A stretch of DNA of 64,000 bases. It comes from Cycas panzhihuaensis. Taxonomy: Eukaryota > Cycadophyta. The DNA lies in NCBI GenBank assembly GCA_023213395.1, contig CM041465.1, positions 32,371,741-32,435,740 of the forward strand, read 5' to 3'. Under the pieces are notes generated by a model. That model was given only the letters and a program-made list of their open reading frames with translations, had not been told where the DNA came from and ran no database searches. Numbering within the stretch: position 1 is the stretch's first letter; every line of letters starts with the position of its first letter. Both the position numbers and the translations under genes were made by a program. Below are positions 1 to 11,830 of this stretch, piece after piece.

Positions 1-3000
1 AGAAAAAATAGAAGAAGAGTAGGAGGAGACTGCATTCATTGTCACCTTGGCTACCAGCTTAAAAGATGATGACATATGGTATGTTGACTCAGGAGCCTTG
101 TGATATATGACCAGCTGTGAAGACTGGTTTGGGACCCTGAAACCCTATAACTTCGACAAATTAATTAAGCTAGGTGACAAATATCCACTTGATATAAAAG
201 GGGTTGGAACCATTACCATCAACCTGCAGGGGGATATAAAGAAAATTGGAAATGTTTTACTAGTTCTTGGACTAAAAAATGAACCTTCTTTCTGTTTCAC
301 AACTTAGCAAAAAGGGTTTAAGAATAATGTTTGACGAAGAAGGATATTGTTATATTTTAGACATGAGAAAAGATGGAGAAATTATTGCAAAAGGTATGAG
401 ATGTAATGATCTGTACAAACTTCTATCAGATCCTGTACTTCCCAACTTGGATGAAAAGGCTTGTACTGTTGTCAAACCTAGTAATAAACTTTGGTATTTA
501 AAGTATGGACATCTCCCAATTGAAACATTAAGATTAATGGAAAAATCAGGAATAGTGAATGGATTGTCTCATATCTCCTTTGATAACTTTGTCTGTAAAG
601 GTTGTCAATTTGGCAAGCAACATCGACATCCCTTCAAAGAAAGCACCTGGAGAGCATAATCAAAGCTGGAGTTGATCCATACAGACCTTTATGATCCCAT
701 TACACCACTCTCAGTCAATGGATGTAGATATTTTCTGACCTTTATCGATGATTTCACTCGGAAGGTATGGGTATACTTTCTCCATAACAAGTCAGAAGTT
801 TTTGAAGTATTCAAAGAATTCAAAGCAGAAGTAAAGATGGAGTCAGGAATACAAATTAAATATATTAGATTAGATGGAGGGGATGAATACACATAAAAAG
901 AATTATTGAACTATTGTAAAATTCAAGGAATTTGTAGACAGGTTACAACTTCTTACACACCATAGTCAAACGAAGTAGTAGAAAGGAAAAACAGAACCTT
1001 GATGGAGATGGCAAGAAGTATGGTTGTGAAAAGAATGTATCAAAATGTTATTGGGTAGAGGCAGTAAGTACTGCTTATTACCTAATAAATCAAAGTCCAA
1101 CAAAAGCCTTGAAGGACGTCACTCTAGAAGAAGCCTGGACAGGTAGGAAACTTGATGTAAGTTCACTTAAGATTTTTGGTAGCCAAACCTTTGTTCATAT
1201 ACCTGACAAAACAAGATCTAAAATGGATGCAAAAATCATAGAATGTATTATGATAAGCTACAACAAAAACTCAAAAGCCTAGAAATGCATAGATCCTAAA
1301 ACCAATAAGATCTATGTAAGCAGAGATGGAATTTTCAATGAAGAAGATAGTTTAACTGAACCTACACAAGTTAGAATAATTGAAGAAAGTGAAAAGGAGA
1401 TTGAGCAATAAGCCACATCTGAAATCACCTCAGAAGAAGTACCATCCTCTCCTTCTTCATCAGGCCAAAATGAAACAACAGATGGAGCAGAATCTGTCAT
1501 AGAACAACTAACAGTAAAGAAGGCTCACAAAAACAAAAGAAGCTACCTAGATGATACATTACAACAATTGAGGAAGGAAAAGGCAATGTGATGGAACACA
1601 AAATGAGAAGTCAAAAAATAAAAGCTCTACTAAGCAGAATTGAACCTCAGACTTTTCAAGAAGCCAAAGATCAACAGGTATTGAAGATATCCATGGATAA
1701 TAAAATAAACTTAATTAAAAGGAATCGGACATAGGAATTGGTAGAATTACCTACTAACAAATCCACTATCAGTTGTAAATGGGTCTACAAAGCCAAAGAA
1801 GGAATGAATGGTAAAATAGAAAAGTATAAAGCAAGACTGGTCACAAAAGGATACACTTAAACAACTGGAGTTGACTTTAATAAAACATTCTCTCTTGTGT
1901 CCAAAATGAATACTGTAAGGATAGTAATTGCACTAGCTGCAATACATAATTGGAAGATCTCTCAACTAGATGTAAAGAGTGTTTTCTTGAATGGAGAATT
2001 GGAAGAAGAAGTTTACTTAAAATAACCTGAAGGATATATTAAAGAAGGATAAGAGCATCTAGTATGCAGACTAAAAAAGGCATTATATGGTCTAAAGCAG
2101 GCTCCTTGAGCCTAGTATGCAAACTTAGATCATTTTCTAGAAGAGAATAACTTTAAATGATGTGATTCAGACCCTAGCCTGTACATAAGGAAAAAGGATG
2201 GAAAAATCACAATAATTGTTGTTAATGTTGATGATATGCTTCTCACTAGGAATGATGAAAAAGACATTGAAGACATAAAAGAATAGCTCCAGCAAAATTT
2301 TGAAATAATGGACTTGGGCCTTTTGAATTACTACCTAGGATTAGAAATAGATCAACAATAGAGTTATATAACTCTATCCCAGAGCAAATACAATAGAAAT
2401 TTACTTACCAAATTTTAGATGGAAAATTATAATTCTTGTGCCACACCTATGGAAACAAATTATGAATTAATGGCAGATGATATAGAGGAAGCAACAAACA
2501 TCACTCTGTACAGACAATTGATCGAAAGTCTAATTTATCTAACAGCTACCAGGCCAGACATATCTCACTTAGTGGGATTAGTATCCAGATATATGAAGAA
2601 TCCTAAATTAAGACACTGGAAGGTTGCAAAGAGAATTCTAAGATAACTAAAGGGAACAACAGACCTGAAACTGGTATATCCAAAAGGAGGATCAACAAAA
2701 TTGTTAGGATATTGTGACTACGACTGGGCAGGAGACAATGAATAAAGGAAGTCCACTAGTGGATATTGTTTCTTCCTAGGTCCTTCATTAATCTCATGGT
2801 GTAGTAAAAAATAAGCTACTGTTGTATTGTCTTCCACCAAAGCAGAATATAAAGTAGCTGCAACAGCAACATGTGAAGGTATTTAGTTGAGACAACTTCT
2901 GATCGACCTAGAATAACAATAGAATGAAGTAACTCCTCTTAAAGTGTGATAATCAGAGTGCCATCAAGTTGACCAAAAATCCAGTCTTTCATGCAAGAAC

Positions 3001-3172
3001 CAAGCACATAGAAGCCCATCATCATTTCATAAGGGAAAAAGTCCACAACAAGGAAATTGACTTAGAATATTGTCCGTCCTCTGAACAAGTTGTAGATCTT
3101 CTTACAAAATCTCTTGGAAGAGAAAGACTTTAGTATCTAAGAAACAAATTAGGTTTGTTAGAGATAAAACAT
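1..3172 (+). pseudogene. Copia-type (Ty1) pol polyprotein remnant, 5'-truncated by window edge
   Basis: Polyprotein of a Copia retrotransposon in the order protease, integrase, reverse transcriptase, RNase H, which is diagnostic for Ty1/Copia. The protease motif WYVDSGA lies near 80-100. The GAG-pre-integrase module (LWYLKYGHL, then a CKGCQFGK zinc-type motif) spans about 486-640. The integrase core runs about 666-1150, with HTDL, RLDGGDEY and VVERKNRTL supplying the D, D and E positions. Reverse transcriptase spans about 1720-2400, with KARLVTKGY, QLDVKSVFLNG and the catalytic VDDM near 2227. RNase H lies about 2695-3130 (GYCDYDWAG, STSGYCFFLG, STKAEY, KHIEAHHHFIRE). Many in-frame stops and some frame changes break it. 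In the usually invariant QAPRAWY motif the Arg and Trp codons are TGA (2107) and TAG (2113). Gag and the 5' LTR lie outside the window. It cannot be functional. Confidence 0.93.
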
Positions 3173-3182
3173 TAAGAGAGGG

Positions 3183-3398
3183 TGTTGAAATGTAATGTTT
3201 TATCTAGGTAAAGAGGGGCCATGTTGGGTCACCCCTTAAATGTAACTTAAATCTAAGATTGTGAGACTTGGCTATCCCATATTGATCAGTTACATCTCAA
3301 TTTATAATGGTCATTTTTTATGATGTATATTTAAGGAGACTAATTCTCCAAGGAATGTAAATTTTCTACTTCATCTCAATTGAGATTTCCATTAAATA
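3183..3398 (+). repeat. 3' LTR of the Copia element (first of two tandem units)
   Basis: Begins TGTTGAAATG immediately after the polypurine tract AAGAGAGGG, which follows the last RNase H codons, and ends AATAACA, giving imperfect TG...CA-type inverted ends. It contains a TATA-like stretch, TATATTTAAGG, near 3327. The start is well supported by the polypurine tract. The end is inferred from terminal symmetry and from the similar TTCATCTC...ACA ending of the next unit. Confidence 0.6.
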
Positions 3399-3458
3399 AC
3401 AAATTCCAAATCCTTAGAGATAAATTAGAGTTAAAAGGATAAAATGTTAAGAGAGGGG
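3399..3458 (+). repeat. Second internal 3'-end remnant with polypurine tract
   Basis: About 60 bp that repeat, in diverged form, the last stretch of the Copia internal region (AACAAATT, TTAGAGATAAA) and end in a second polypurine tract, AAGAGAGGGG. It sits between two LTR-like units, as expected from a tandem LTR array in which most of the internal region was deleted. Confidence 0.5.
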
Positions 3459-3581
3459 TGTTAGAATGTAATGTTTTATCTAGGATCTTAGATAGAGATC
3501 TATATATGTATCTTTGTGTAATTGAGTGATACATGTTAATTGAAAAGAGTGGATCTATCCTTCATCTCCATATACTAAACA
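3459..3581 (+). repeat. Second Copia LTR-like unit, shortened
   Basis: Starts TGTTAGAATGTAATG, nearly identical over its first 28 bases (including TTTTATCTAGG) to the LTR at 3183, and ends with a matching TTCATCTC...TAAACA. It is shorter than the first unit, so it is either a deleted copy or a diverged relative. The end position is tentative. Confidence 0.5.
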
Positions 3582-5795
3582 TAAAGGCAAACATGGGAGA
3601 AAGAGAAACTTGAGAGAAAGAAAGTAGATCTCACAAAATGGGGAGGGAAGAATGAGCCTCCTCCATTGAGATTTTACTTTCTAATCATCTAATTAAAAAA
3701 TAATCAATGAAGTGAATAATGCCAAAGTAAAAGTAGTAAAGAGCAAACAATCTTAGCTACTTCTCCTTGTAGCAAATAAACAACAGATAAGAATTTCCAA
3801 TAAATGAGAGGATTATAGGGGTACTTATCCCAAATATTAATGTCCTAGGTTTTCAATACTCTAATCACCTCAACCCTCCTATGGATATGATTTAACTTAG
3901 ACCTCTACTTAACCTAAAAAGAAATAAAAGTATGTTGCACAATTTAAGGAATGAGATGAGTAATAAGTAAAAAGACCTAAAAGATATTATATCTTAGATT
4001 AATAACCATATTAAGGGTTAGTCACTATAGAATCCCTCACCTAATGATGATCTACCCATGAAGTTGGATAGCATAGGGATACTCATGTCTAATTTTAATA
4101 GATCTTAAACACTTATAGGTCAAAGAGAGAGAGAAAATCCACTCTTAACCTAAAGTGTGGTAGCAAGTTGCCAGCTTTGGAGTTCAAGTCACAATATAAA
4201 ATGATCAATCTCAAAGGATGATGTGTTTGTATGCTAGGGATGTTAAGTTATAGTCAATTAAAAACTCCTCATAAAAAGAAGTCTTTATTCTCAGAGTGAG
4301 CTTGCATGTTGGAGATGTAATGTCTTAGTCAATTAAGAATGCTTTAGCAAGGAAAACAAGACCTAACCTAGGAGGAAGTAAGCAACATATCACACACCTA
4401 CAATGAAATCTAGCATGCTCTTTTGATTAAATGAAAGAAACAAATACCTACCTTATACAGGTCATACAATCAAAGCAAGCCTTGATGTATCTATATATAT
4501 ATACAATACATAAATTCCTTCCTTTTTTTTTTTCATAACTCCCATAGCATATTCTTAGAAAGAAATATAAGTTATTTTATTATGCTTTCATTTATCCAAG
4601 TTTCTAGTTTATTAGCCCCTTTTGTCCTTTATGTTTGCTAACTAAGAAGGCGAATGTAAATAAGCTTCCTCTTTTCCTAACTAGAACATGTAAAGAAAAA
4701 TGAATATAATCCTTTTTCTTCTTTTTTTCAAATGAAGACACTCATATTATTAATCATTTAAGAAATTAAAACATGAGTGAATGAAGTTTACTTTTTTTTG
4801 TCCCTTTTATGTTTTAGTTAAGAAGAGGAAGTGAAATCTAAATACAAAAAGAAAATTAGAAAGGAATAAAGGTGAGAGTAGCATGTACCTTTCATCTTCA
4901 TGAAGAACCAAACAAGCAAAATCTCTAATGAGTGAAGTGAACTCTACTTACAATAAAAAATTAGTAACATAAATATTTAAACATTATCACAAAGAAACCT
5001 AAAAACTCTATGGGAAGAAGGTTTGCAATCCTTAGAAACTCACTATATTAGGAAACTCACTTGCTTTGGAAAATTTGACAACATGTAACTTGAGTTTATG
5101 AATTTTCTAAGGCATGGATAATAACCTTGTTAAGGGGAGCTTGCGATCATATAACTTAATAAATCTAGTAAGATATCATATTAACTTTAAAGTTAAAACT
5201 TGAATTTCAATCAAGTGAACTAAAATAAACCACAAACTAAAACCACATCCAAATCACCAAACTTGGAATATGAAGGAGGGATATCTGGGATTAGTATATG
5301 AGAATATCCAATAACTCCAAGCTAATTCTCTAATTCCAAAAGCATGAGAGAAAGAGTCTTAAAAGTTGAAGAGAATCTGGCATTAAATATTTCACCAAAA
5401 GGATAACAAGAAGGTAGAAGAAAATGTGGCCAAAGAGAGAAGGGAAGAAGAGAAAGAGTATGTACAACATTAAATCTTTAGAATCTCTAGTCAATAGTCT
5501 ACTATTCACCTCTAAAAAAGGATCTCTAAATATATAGGTATGGTCTTCAAAGGAATGAGTTCATGGTCTAGTAATACTTTGTTGCATAAAATGTTCTCCC
5601 TCTTTTGTTCATAAATTGAGCCCCATTTATAGAGAAAATGAGAAGGAAAAAGAGGAGAAAACCCATGGGATGATGGGCCATGGCTTCACAAGCAATCATG
5701 GAGGAGAAGATGTAAAAGAGTGACTTTCTATTATTATTATTATTTTTTTGTGCAAATAGTCAAAACTATGAAAAATTTTAAAAATTATAATTTAG
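3582..5795. other. AT-rich non-coding stretch, decayed repeat DNA
   Basis: No reading frame with recognisable similarity on either strand. A TATA-like box for the minus strand (reads CTATAAATGG) lies at 5621-5634, of the kind seen in the minus-strand LTRs elsewhere in the window. Part of the segment may therefore be an unrecognised LTR. The text around 3655-3700 (CCTCCATTGAGATTTTAC) resembles 12,385-12,410, suggesting the same decayed repeat family at both places. Confidence 0.4.
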
Positions 5796-5799
5796 TTAT

Positions 5800-6183
5800 A
5801 ACTAAAACCATGGTTTTCTTAATAAACTACAATGTTGCGAGTAAAACATTATTGTTGAAAATGTAGCGAAGAGTAGAGTGCAGTAGGCAAACATTGATCT
5901 CAATCCATATTGAAAATGCATTTGAAATACATCATTGTATTCAAGCCATCGCAAGAGTACATCAAATATTCCAAAGTAGGTGGTGTTAAAGAATACCAAG
6001 GTTATACACCTCGTAAGATATATAGTTGTGAGGGAGGAGGGAAACCTCTTCAACCTCTAAAATTCAAACAAATATAAAAATGTATAACTTAACATTAAAA
6101 TAAGCTTACCTAACTTACCATTAATACGTGTACACTCAAATATTTCTAAGGTGGGAGTGGGGTGAGAAATATTAACCCTAACA
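5800..6183 (-). repeat. 3' LTR of pol-less Copia derivative, copy 1
   Basis: Read on the minus strand it starts TGTTAGGGTTAATATTTC directly after a polypurine tract and continues with CACCCCACTCCCACC and GTTTCCCTCCTCC. It aligns over its length with the plus-strand LTR that starts at 11,431. The right boundary (6183) is fixed by the polypurine tract. The left end is approximate. Confidence 0.75.
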
Positions 6184-6197
6184 TACTCCCCCTTAGT
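6184..6197 (-). promoter_or_regulatory. Polypurine tract of Copia derivative, copy 1
   Basis: Minus strand reads TAAGGGGGAGTA directly before the LTR, the usual priming site for plus-strand DNA synthesis in Copia elements. The same TAAGGGGGAG precedes the LTR of copy 2 (11,419-11,430). Confidence 0.75.
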
Positions 6198-6900
6198 GTT
6201 CATCACAATTATGTTTTATTTCTCTTTGAACTTGTGGTACTTGTACTTGAAAAAGAATTTGAATACTTATCCTTTAGCTTGATCATAATCCTTGATGTAG
6301 TTAACAATTTGCCTTATTATCCTTTCAATAAAGTGTGTCTCTTTAATATTATGTGGTTTAAATGGCTTCCAAGTAGGTGTAGCTTGATTTAAATGAGTAG
6401 AGATAACTTTGTTTTGATCTTTATCTTTTACTTTAGTTAAGTCTAAGGTGCATTTCATCTCACCAAATGTAACATTGGAGTCATTACTTTTGTTGAAATC
6501 TATACTAATATAAGTAACATTAGTCTTTTCATCAAAATGCACCTACTCTAATATCTACCTCATAGGAAAAATATCGTTAATGTAATTAGTAATGTTAAAT
6601 TCTAAGGTATCTCCCCTATAAACCAATTCTAAAGTATCCCATACAGATTTGATTGTGGTCATTTCATAAATATTAAAAAAATACATTATCATCTATGGTA
6701 CAAAATAATAGTGCTAGGGATTCATTATCTTTTTTCATATCTTTTTAAATATTTGGTTCATATCCATCTTTTACATATTTATAAATATCATTTGCAATAA
6801 AGTATACCTTCATTATTGTACTCCATAGTTGAAAATCATTTCCTTCAAATATAGGAAAGAATGAGGCTTTAGAATAAAATTCATTATTTAAAGCATGAAA
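6198..6900 (-). pseudogene. gag-tail gene of pol-less Copia derivative, copy 1
   Basis: On the minus strand from about 6900 downward the decayed frame reads FPIFEGNDFQLW, ESLALLFCTIDDN and SVWDTLELVYRGDTLEFN, typical of the Copia gag (UBN2-type) domain. It continues into a 91-residue open stretch (6542-6267) and then a Lys/Phe-rich tail (FFKYKYHKFKEK) that ends right at the polypurine tract. No protease, integrase, reverse transcriptase or RNase H lies between gag and the 3' LTR. The plus-strand copy at 10,722-11,421 has the same layout and the same tail, so the deletion is a family trait. Stops include one in ILE*VHF, at the position where copy 2 also has a stop. The 5' LTR and primer site were not found. 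Confidence 0.8.
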
Positions 6901-8785
6901 AACTGAGGCAAGATAAATGTTTCTTTATGTAATCAAATATCATTTTGAATTGAGAATGGTAAATGCTCCTTTGAAAGAATATACAAAATAAAGTAATAAG
7001 CTTCCTTTTCAAAATAAACTAAATGCATTTTTTTTCCAAAAACTTGATTGAACAATAATAAGCTAAAAGGAGAACTCAAAGAAATGAAACTTCAATTTGT
7101 TTTAATGTTCAAATGCTTTTTCAATCAATCAACCAAGAGATTCCTTAAAGAATGCAAGGCAAATATCCTCTTGGATTAAAAATAATGTTCAAACTATATT
7201 CCTTTTAAGCAATAATAAATATGTGAATCTTAAAAATAAAATGCTTAATGGAGTGTGCCTTGAAATGCTTAAAAGCACAAAAGAATAAGTTTATAGCTAT
7301 GCACTATTGTGCATATTTCAACTTTCAAATCTAATTACTTGAAAGTAATTGAAATATATCTTCTACTAATAAATAAAAAAACTTTGAAATATAAAATTTT
7401 AAATGAATGTGTCTTTAATCAAATATATTCTTTGAATGATCATATGCAATCTAATAACTTTCAAATCAAGATGCTCTTTATAAAAGTAGATAAGAGACTA
7501 TATGCACCTTCTCTAATGTGATGCAATAAATTAATAGAACATTTAATATTTGAATTTTCTTAAATCTTGGAATGTTAAATAAACTTAGAAGCATAAAATA
7601 AGCAAAAGAACTTGTCATTATGCCCTTTGTAATGCCGTTTTTAGGTAGAAAGAATGTTTTTTATACTAATGTAAATTAAATGACAAGAAGTTCCTTTGTT
7701 AATTTAGAAGTAAACTAGGTGTTCTTTAAAATTTTCAAGATATAATTCTTAAAATAATCAAATATACTCAAAAATTGATTTATATTCAAATGAAAGTGTA
7801 AAAATAAAGTAAATGATCAAGTCAAGTAGTACTAATTTGATATATTGATCCAAGTAGACCTCTTGATCCTCAAGAAGCTGAAACTAATACTAAAAGTTAT
7901 AAATCAATTTACAATCTTATAAAGAAATAATAAATATTCAAAAAAAAATGATTAGTAGAAAATAATACTCAAATAGAATTAATTTAGATGACAATTTTAC
8001 TTAAAAATATTATAAAATGTGCCTATTAGGGCTAAATTAGAGCCTTGACTTGAGGAGCTTTAAATACCTATAAAATAATATCAAAATAATATGAAACGAG
8101 TTCTAATATATAGAGCTCTAAAAATGTTTTCTGTTGGTTCTTACAGTTTGAAAAATGGAGCTATAATAGTCAAGTTATTAAAGAAATAGTGAAGAGACCT
8201 CTTTTTAGCTAATGAAGTAAGCTCAATAAATAAAGGTCAACTTTGACCTAATCAAACTCTATAAAAAATGGCTCAAAGGTATATATCTCTAAATTAACTT
8301 TTTGACATTTTAAACAGTTTGTAAATTGGATATACGGTTGAAGAGATATCACAAAAATAACACAAGTACATTTTTTGAGGCTTGTGTAACTTGTGTGTAA
8401 AAATAACAACCTAAAGTAGAAGTGTGAAACCTTAATGGGGGATCAAATCGCCTCAAACTGAGACAAAAATTTAAAGAAAGGGATGCAATGATGAGAGGTA
8501 CTCAGTAGATGTAGAATTTTTAAAAAATAAACTTATATTGAGGAGAACAAAGCCTTGCAAATCCCTTGAAAAATGGTGAAAATTGATGGAAAATGGGATG
8601 TTTTTCAAATAAATTTAAAAATTAATTAAACTAGCCTATTACTATGCTAAATAAAATTAATTTAGATATAAATACTCATCAAATAATTATTAAGCATCAA
8701 AATATCAAATATTTTCAAGAACTATATAACAAATAATGTCAAAAATAAATGAAATATTCTGCAACTGCAAGGAATATTTATTTAA
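6901..8785. other. AT-rich non-coding stretch
   Basis: No coding signal, LTR end or primer site could be recognised. The open frame at 7309-7521 has no recognisable motif and is probably chance. The segment is where the missing 5' part of the copy 1 Copia derivative would be expected. Confidence 0.4.
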
Positions 8786-9473
8786 GTTTTCTCTAGATTT
8801 ACAACATTTTTCTTCAAATCTACAATATTTTTCTCTAGATCTGTAATATTTTTCTTCAGATCTATAATATTTTTCTTCAGATATGTAATATTTTTCTTCA
8901 GATCTATAATATTTTCTCTAGATCTACAATATTTTTCTTCTGATATATAATATTTTTCTTTAGATCTGTAATATGTTCTTCAGATCTACAATATTTTCTC
9001 TAGATCTGTAATATTTTTCTTTAGATCTGCAATATTTTTCTTTAGATCTGTAATATTTTTCTCCAGATCTGTAACATTTTTTTTAGATCTATAATATTTT
9101 TCTTCAGATATGTAATATTTTTCTTCAGATCTACAATATTTTTCTTCAGATCTGTAATATTTTCTTTAGATCTGCAATATTTTTCTCCAGATCTGCAATA
9201 TTTTTCTCCAGATCTGTAATATTTTTCTTTAGATTTGTATTATTTTCTCCAGATCTACAATATTTTTCTTTAGATCTGTAATATTTTTCTTCAGATATAC
9301 AATATTTTTCTCTAGATCTATAATATTTATCTTTAGATCTGTAATATTTTTCTTTAAATCTATAATATTTTTCTTTAGGTCTACAATATTTTCTTCAGAT
9401 CTGTAATAATTTTCTCAAAGATCTATAATATTTTCTTAGATCTATATAATATTTTCTTCAGATCTGTATATTT
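8786..9473. repeat. 22-bp minisatellite with alternating AGATCT and AATATT palindromes
   Basis: About 31 tandem units of roughly 20-22 bp. The typical unit is AGATCTGTAATATTTTTCTTC, with variants in the positions between the palindromes (GT, AC, AT or GC) and in the pyrimidine run (CTTC, CTCC, CTCT, CTTT). Each unit carries two six-base palindromes, AGATCT and AATATT, about 8 bp apart, set in a T-rich top strand. Units at the edges are the most diverged, and a stray AGATCTGTA follows near 9529. There are no unique spacers between repeats. Confidence 0.95.
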
Positions 9474-10721
9474 TATTAAATATTTATCCATTTTTTATAC
9501 ATTTGGTCCATTTACTCAATATCTTCTTTTAGATCTGTACAAAATTTAGTGCATATTCAGCCTAACAAGCTTTCCTTTTTTTTTTTTTCATTTCACATAG
9601 GGTAACTTACAAATTTTTACCATAACTTTTGACTAGGTCATCAATTTCTAATGAAACATATCCCATTATGTCCAAAAATTTTTGAGGTATGTTTTTGATT
9701 GGTTATATGCCATATTCGGAGCTAATTTGACCCACTTTAAATCAATTTAAAGTCGATCATTTATTTTTAAACCCATTTTAAACTATTTTTATAAAAACTC
9801 TTCTTTAATAGATTATATCTTATCACCGGGAGATTATTTTTTACCCATATCTATTTTAACGTCATCTACTATCAACAAAATTCATCATCATTTACTCATT
9901 CTATTTTTTAGGATTTACTTTTATTATTATTTTAATCGTCGAAAGTGACACTTTAATATATTTTAAACATTTTGACATAAAAGCACTTGCTGCCATTTCT
10001 ATTATAACTTTTCTGTTTTACATCAGAATTTAGATCTGTCAGTTTTGTTGGGAAGTTGGCTCACTCCTCTTCGAACTGAAACTATTTTTTTTAAGTTTTA
10101 AAATGGTCTAGCTAATTTTCAAATCTATCATAGTTGAGCTACTTAATAGCCTCAAATTTGTCATTATAGCATATTTACATATATTATTTCTCAAAAATTT
10201 TCAACTAAAAATATATAAAGTAGCTCTATAAACTTTATTTGACCATTTTACATTGCACCAAAAATTTTTTAATAGCATTTTTATAATAGTTTGAGTTCCA
10301 GGCTCCCGTTAAGCCTAAAAAGGAGGACTATATATTTGATTCATTAAAATATTGACTTGCAAGAACCCATTTTCAAAACGGTTAGTTCCATTGAATAGTT
10401 CTTTCATTGATCTTCATATTAGTATAATTTCACTTTATTCTGACATTGTTTAGTATAGATTTGAAGCTACTAAACTTGAGCATTTGAGATACCCCAACAT
10501 TTAAAAAATCAAAAGGTTGAGAATTCTTTTATTTTTCATCATCAAAGTTTCAATTCAAATTTGCATAATTAAGATGATCTTAGTTACATTTAAAATTTCC
10601 TTATATATTCATTATATTTCAAATTTTATTTGAAATTATATCTTATAAGTTTATTAATTTATTGAGTTCTTTAACTTGGTAAAATCATATTCCTTTTTTA
10701 TGTACTAAATTTTTTGGTAAA
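9474..10721. other. AT-rich non-coding stretch upstream of Copia derivative copy 2
   Basis: No reading frame or RNA gene seen. Its position would suit a leader or 5' end of the pol-less Copia element that follows, but no primer-binding site or LTR match was found, so this is only a guess. Confidence 0.35.
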
Positions 10722-11421
10722 ATGGCAATCAATCTTAATAAAGTATAATTTCCTATATTCGATGGCTATAATTTTTCACTATGGCATAAAACAATGCAAA
10801 ATTATTTTATTACACGATCTTTGGAACTACTTATAGGATGACTATGATGTTAATATTAAGGAAAATATTAAAAAAGACAATGAAGCCTTAGCTTTATTAT
10901 TTTGCACTATAGATAATAATGTTTTTTCTAAAGTTTGTGAACTAACAACTTCTAAATCTGTGTGGGACATCTTGATTTCTACTTATGGGGGAGATACCCT
11001 TAATGAATTTAACATTGATATTGTTGAGCATGTGAGACAGGTGCTAGAATAGGTAGATTGTTATGATAAGACCAAGGAAAATTCAAGTCAAATATATGAT
11101 CATCTTATTGTACAAGAACCTAATTCTCTATTTAAAGGAGAGAGATATGATGATATAATAGTTATTCATAACGTAAAATTTTTAGAAGACAAAGTTAAAG
11201 TTTTAGGAGACAAAGTTAAAGTTGTAGCCACACCTCCACATTTGAATCAAACTTCATTTATTTACAGATCTTTTACACCATTCAATGGCGAAGATACACA
11301 CATTGCTATAAGGATGAGGCAAGTTAATAAAGATCAAGTTAAGAGACATATTTTTAAAGTTTTTTTCAAGTACAAATTCTACAAGTTTAAAGAGAAGACA
11401 GTTGTTCATGATGATCATTAA
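10722..11421 (+). pseudogene. gag-tail gene of pol-less Copia derivative, copy 2
   Basis: Begins ATGGCAATC, giving MAINL, then FPIFDGYNFSLWHKTM, which is the N-terminal Copia gag motif. After a frame change near 10,835 it continues with DNEALALLFCTIDNN, SVWDILISTYGGDT and EFNIDIVEHV, and then a long open tail with the repeated words EDKVKVLGDKVKVV, DTHIAIRMRQVNKDQ and FFKYKFYKFKEK. The frame closes with TAA at 11,419-11,421, inside the polypurine tract. The tail matches copy 1 (6.2-6.5 kb) but no known pol domain. Known broken points: one stop near the start (MAINLNKV*), the frame change, and a TAG in VLE*VD. It probably encoded a gag-like protein packaged and mobilised by an autonomous Copia partner (inference). 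Confidence 0.82.
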
Positions 11422-11430
11422 GGGGGAGAA

Positions 11431-11830
11431 TACTGGGCTTAATGATCATCACCCCACTCCCACCTTCCATCCAGGAGTGCACACCTCACTCTCATCAATT
11501 TACATATGTGGGTGGTCACATGTGAAGGTAAGTATAAGGTAAGGTTAATTTGATTTAAGTTAATTTGAGTTAAGTTAACTTATATTTTATTATTGTTTAA
11601 ATTTTAGGGGTTGAAGAGTTTCCCTCCTCCCCCAAACTATATATTTTGAGGGGTGTGCAATCCTGGTGTCTTTAGACACCACCTACTTTTGGACATTTGT
11701 AATGCTCTCTCTACAGCAATGGATTGAATATAAAGGATCTTGTGTTTATGCAACAATGATGTATTGATCTATAATTATTTATTTATGTTCTGCCCTATTC
11801 TCTACCATTTATTTTTCTATATTAATTTTC
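11431..11830 (+). repeat. 3' LTR of pol-less Copia derivative, copy 2
   Basis: Follows the polypurine tract AAGGGGGAGAA and reads TACTGGGCTTAATGATC, ACCCCACTCCCACCTT, GAGTTTCCCTCCTCCCCC and ATATATTTTGAGG. It is clearly related to the minus-strand LTR at 5800-6183, although the usual TG start is decayed. The right end is estimated from the length of copy 1. Confidence 0.7.

Noticed and set aside
8786-9473. Regularly spaced repeats that could suggest a CRISPR-like array
   Set aside because: Units are directly tandem with no unique spacers, and the setting is plant nuclear DNA. It is a minisatellite.
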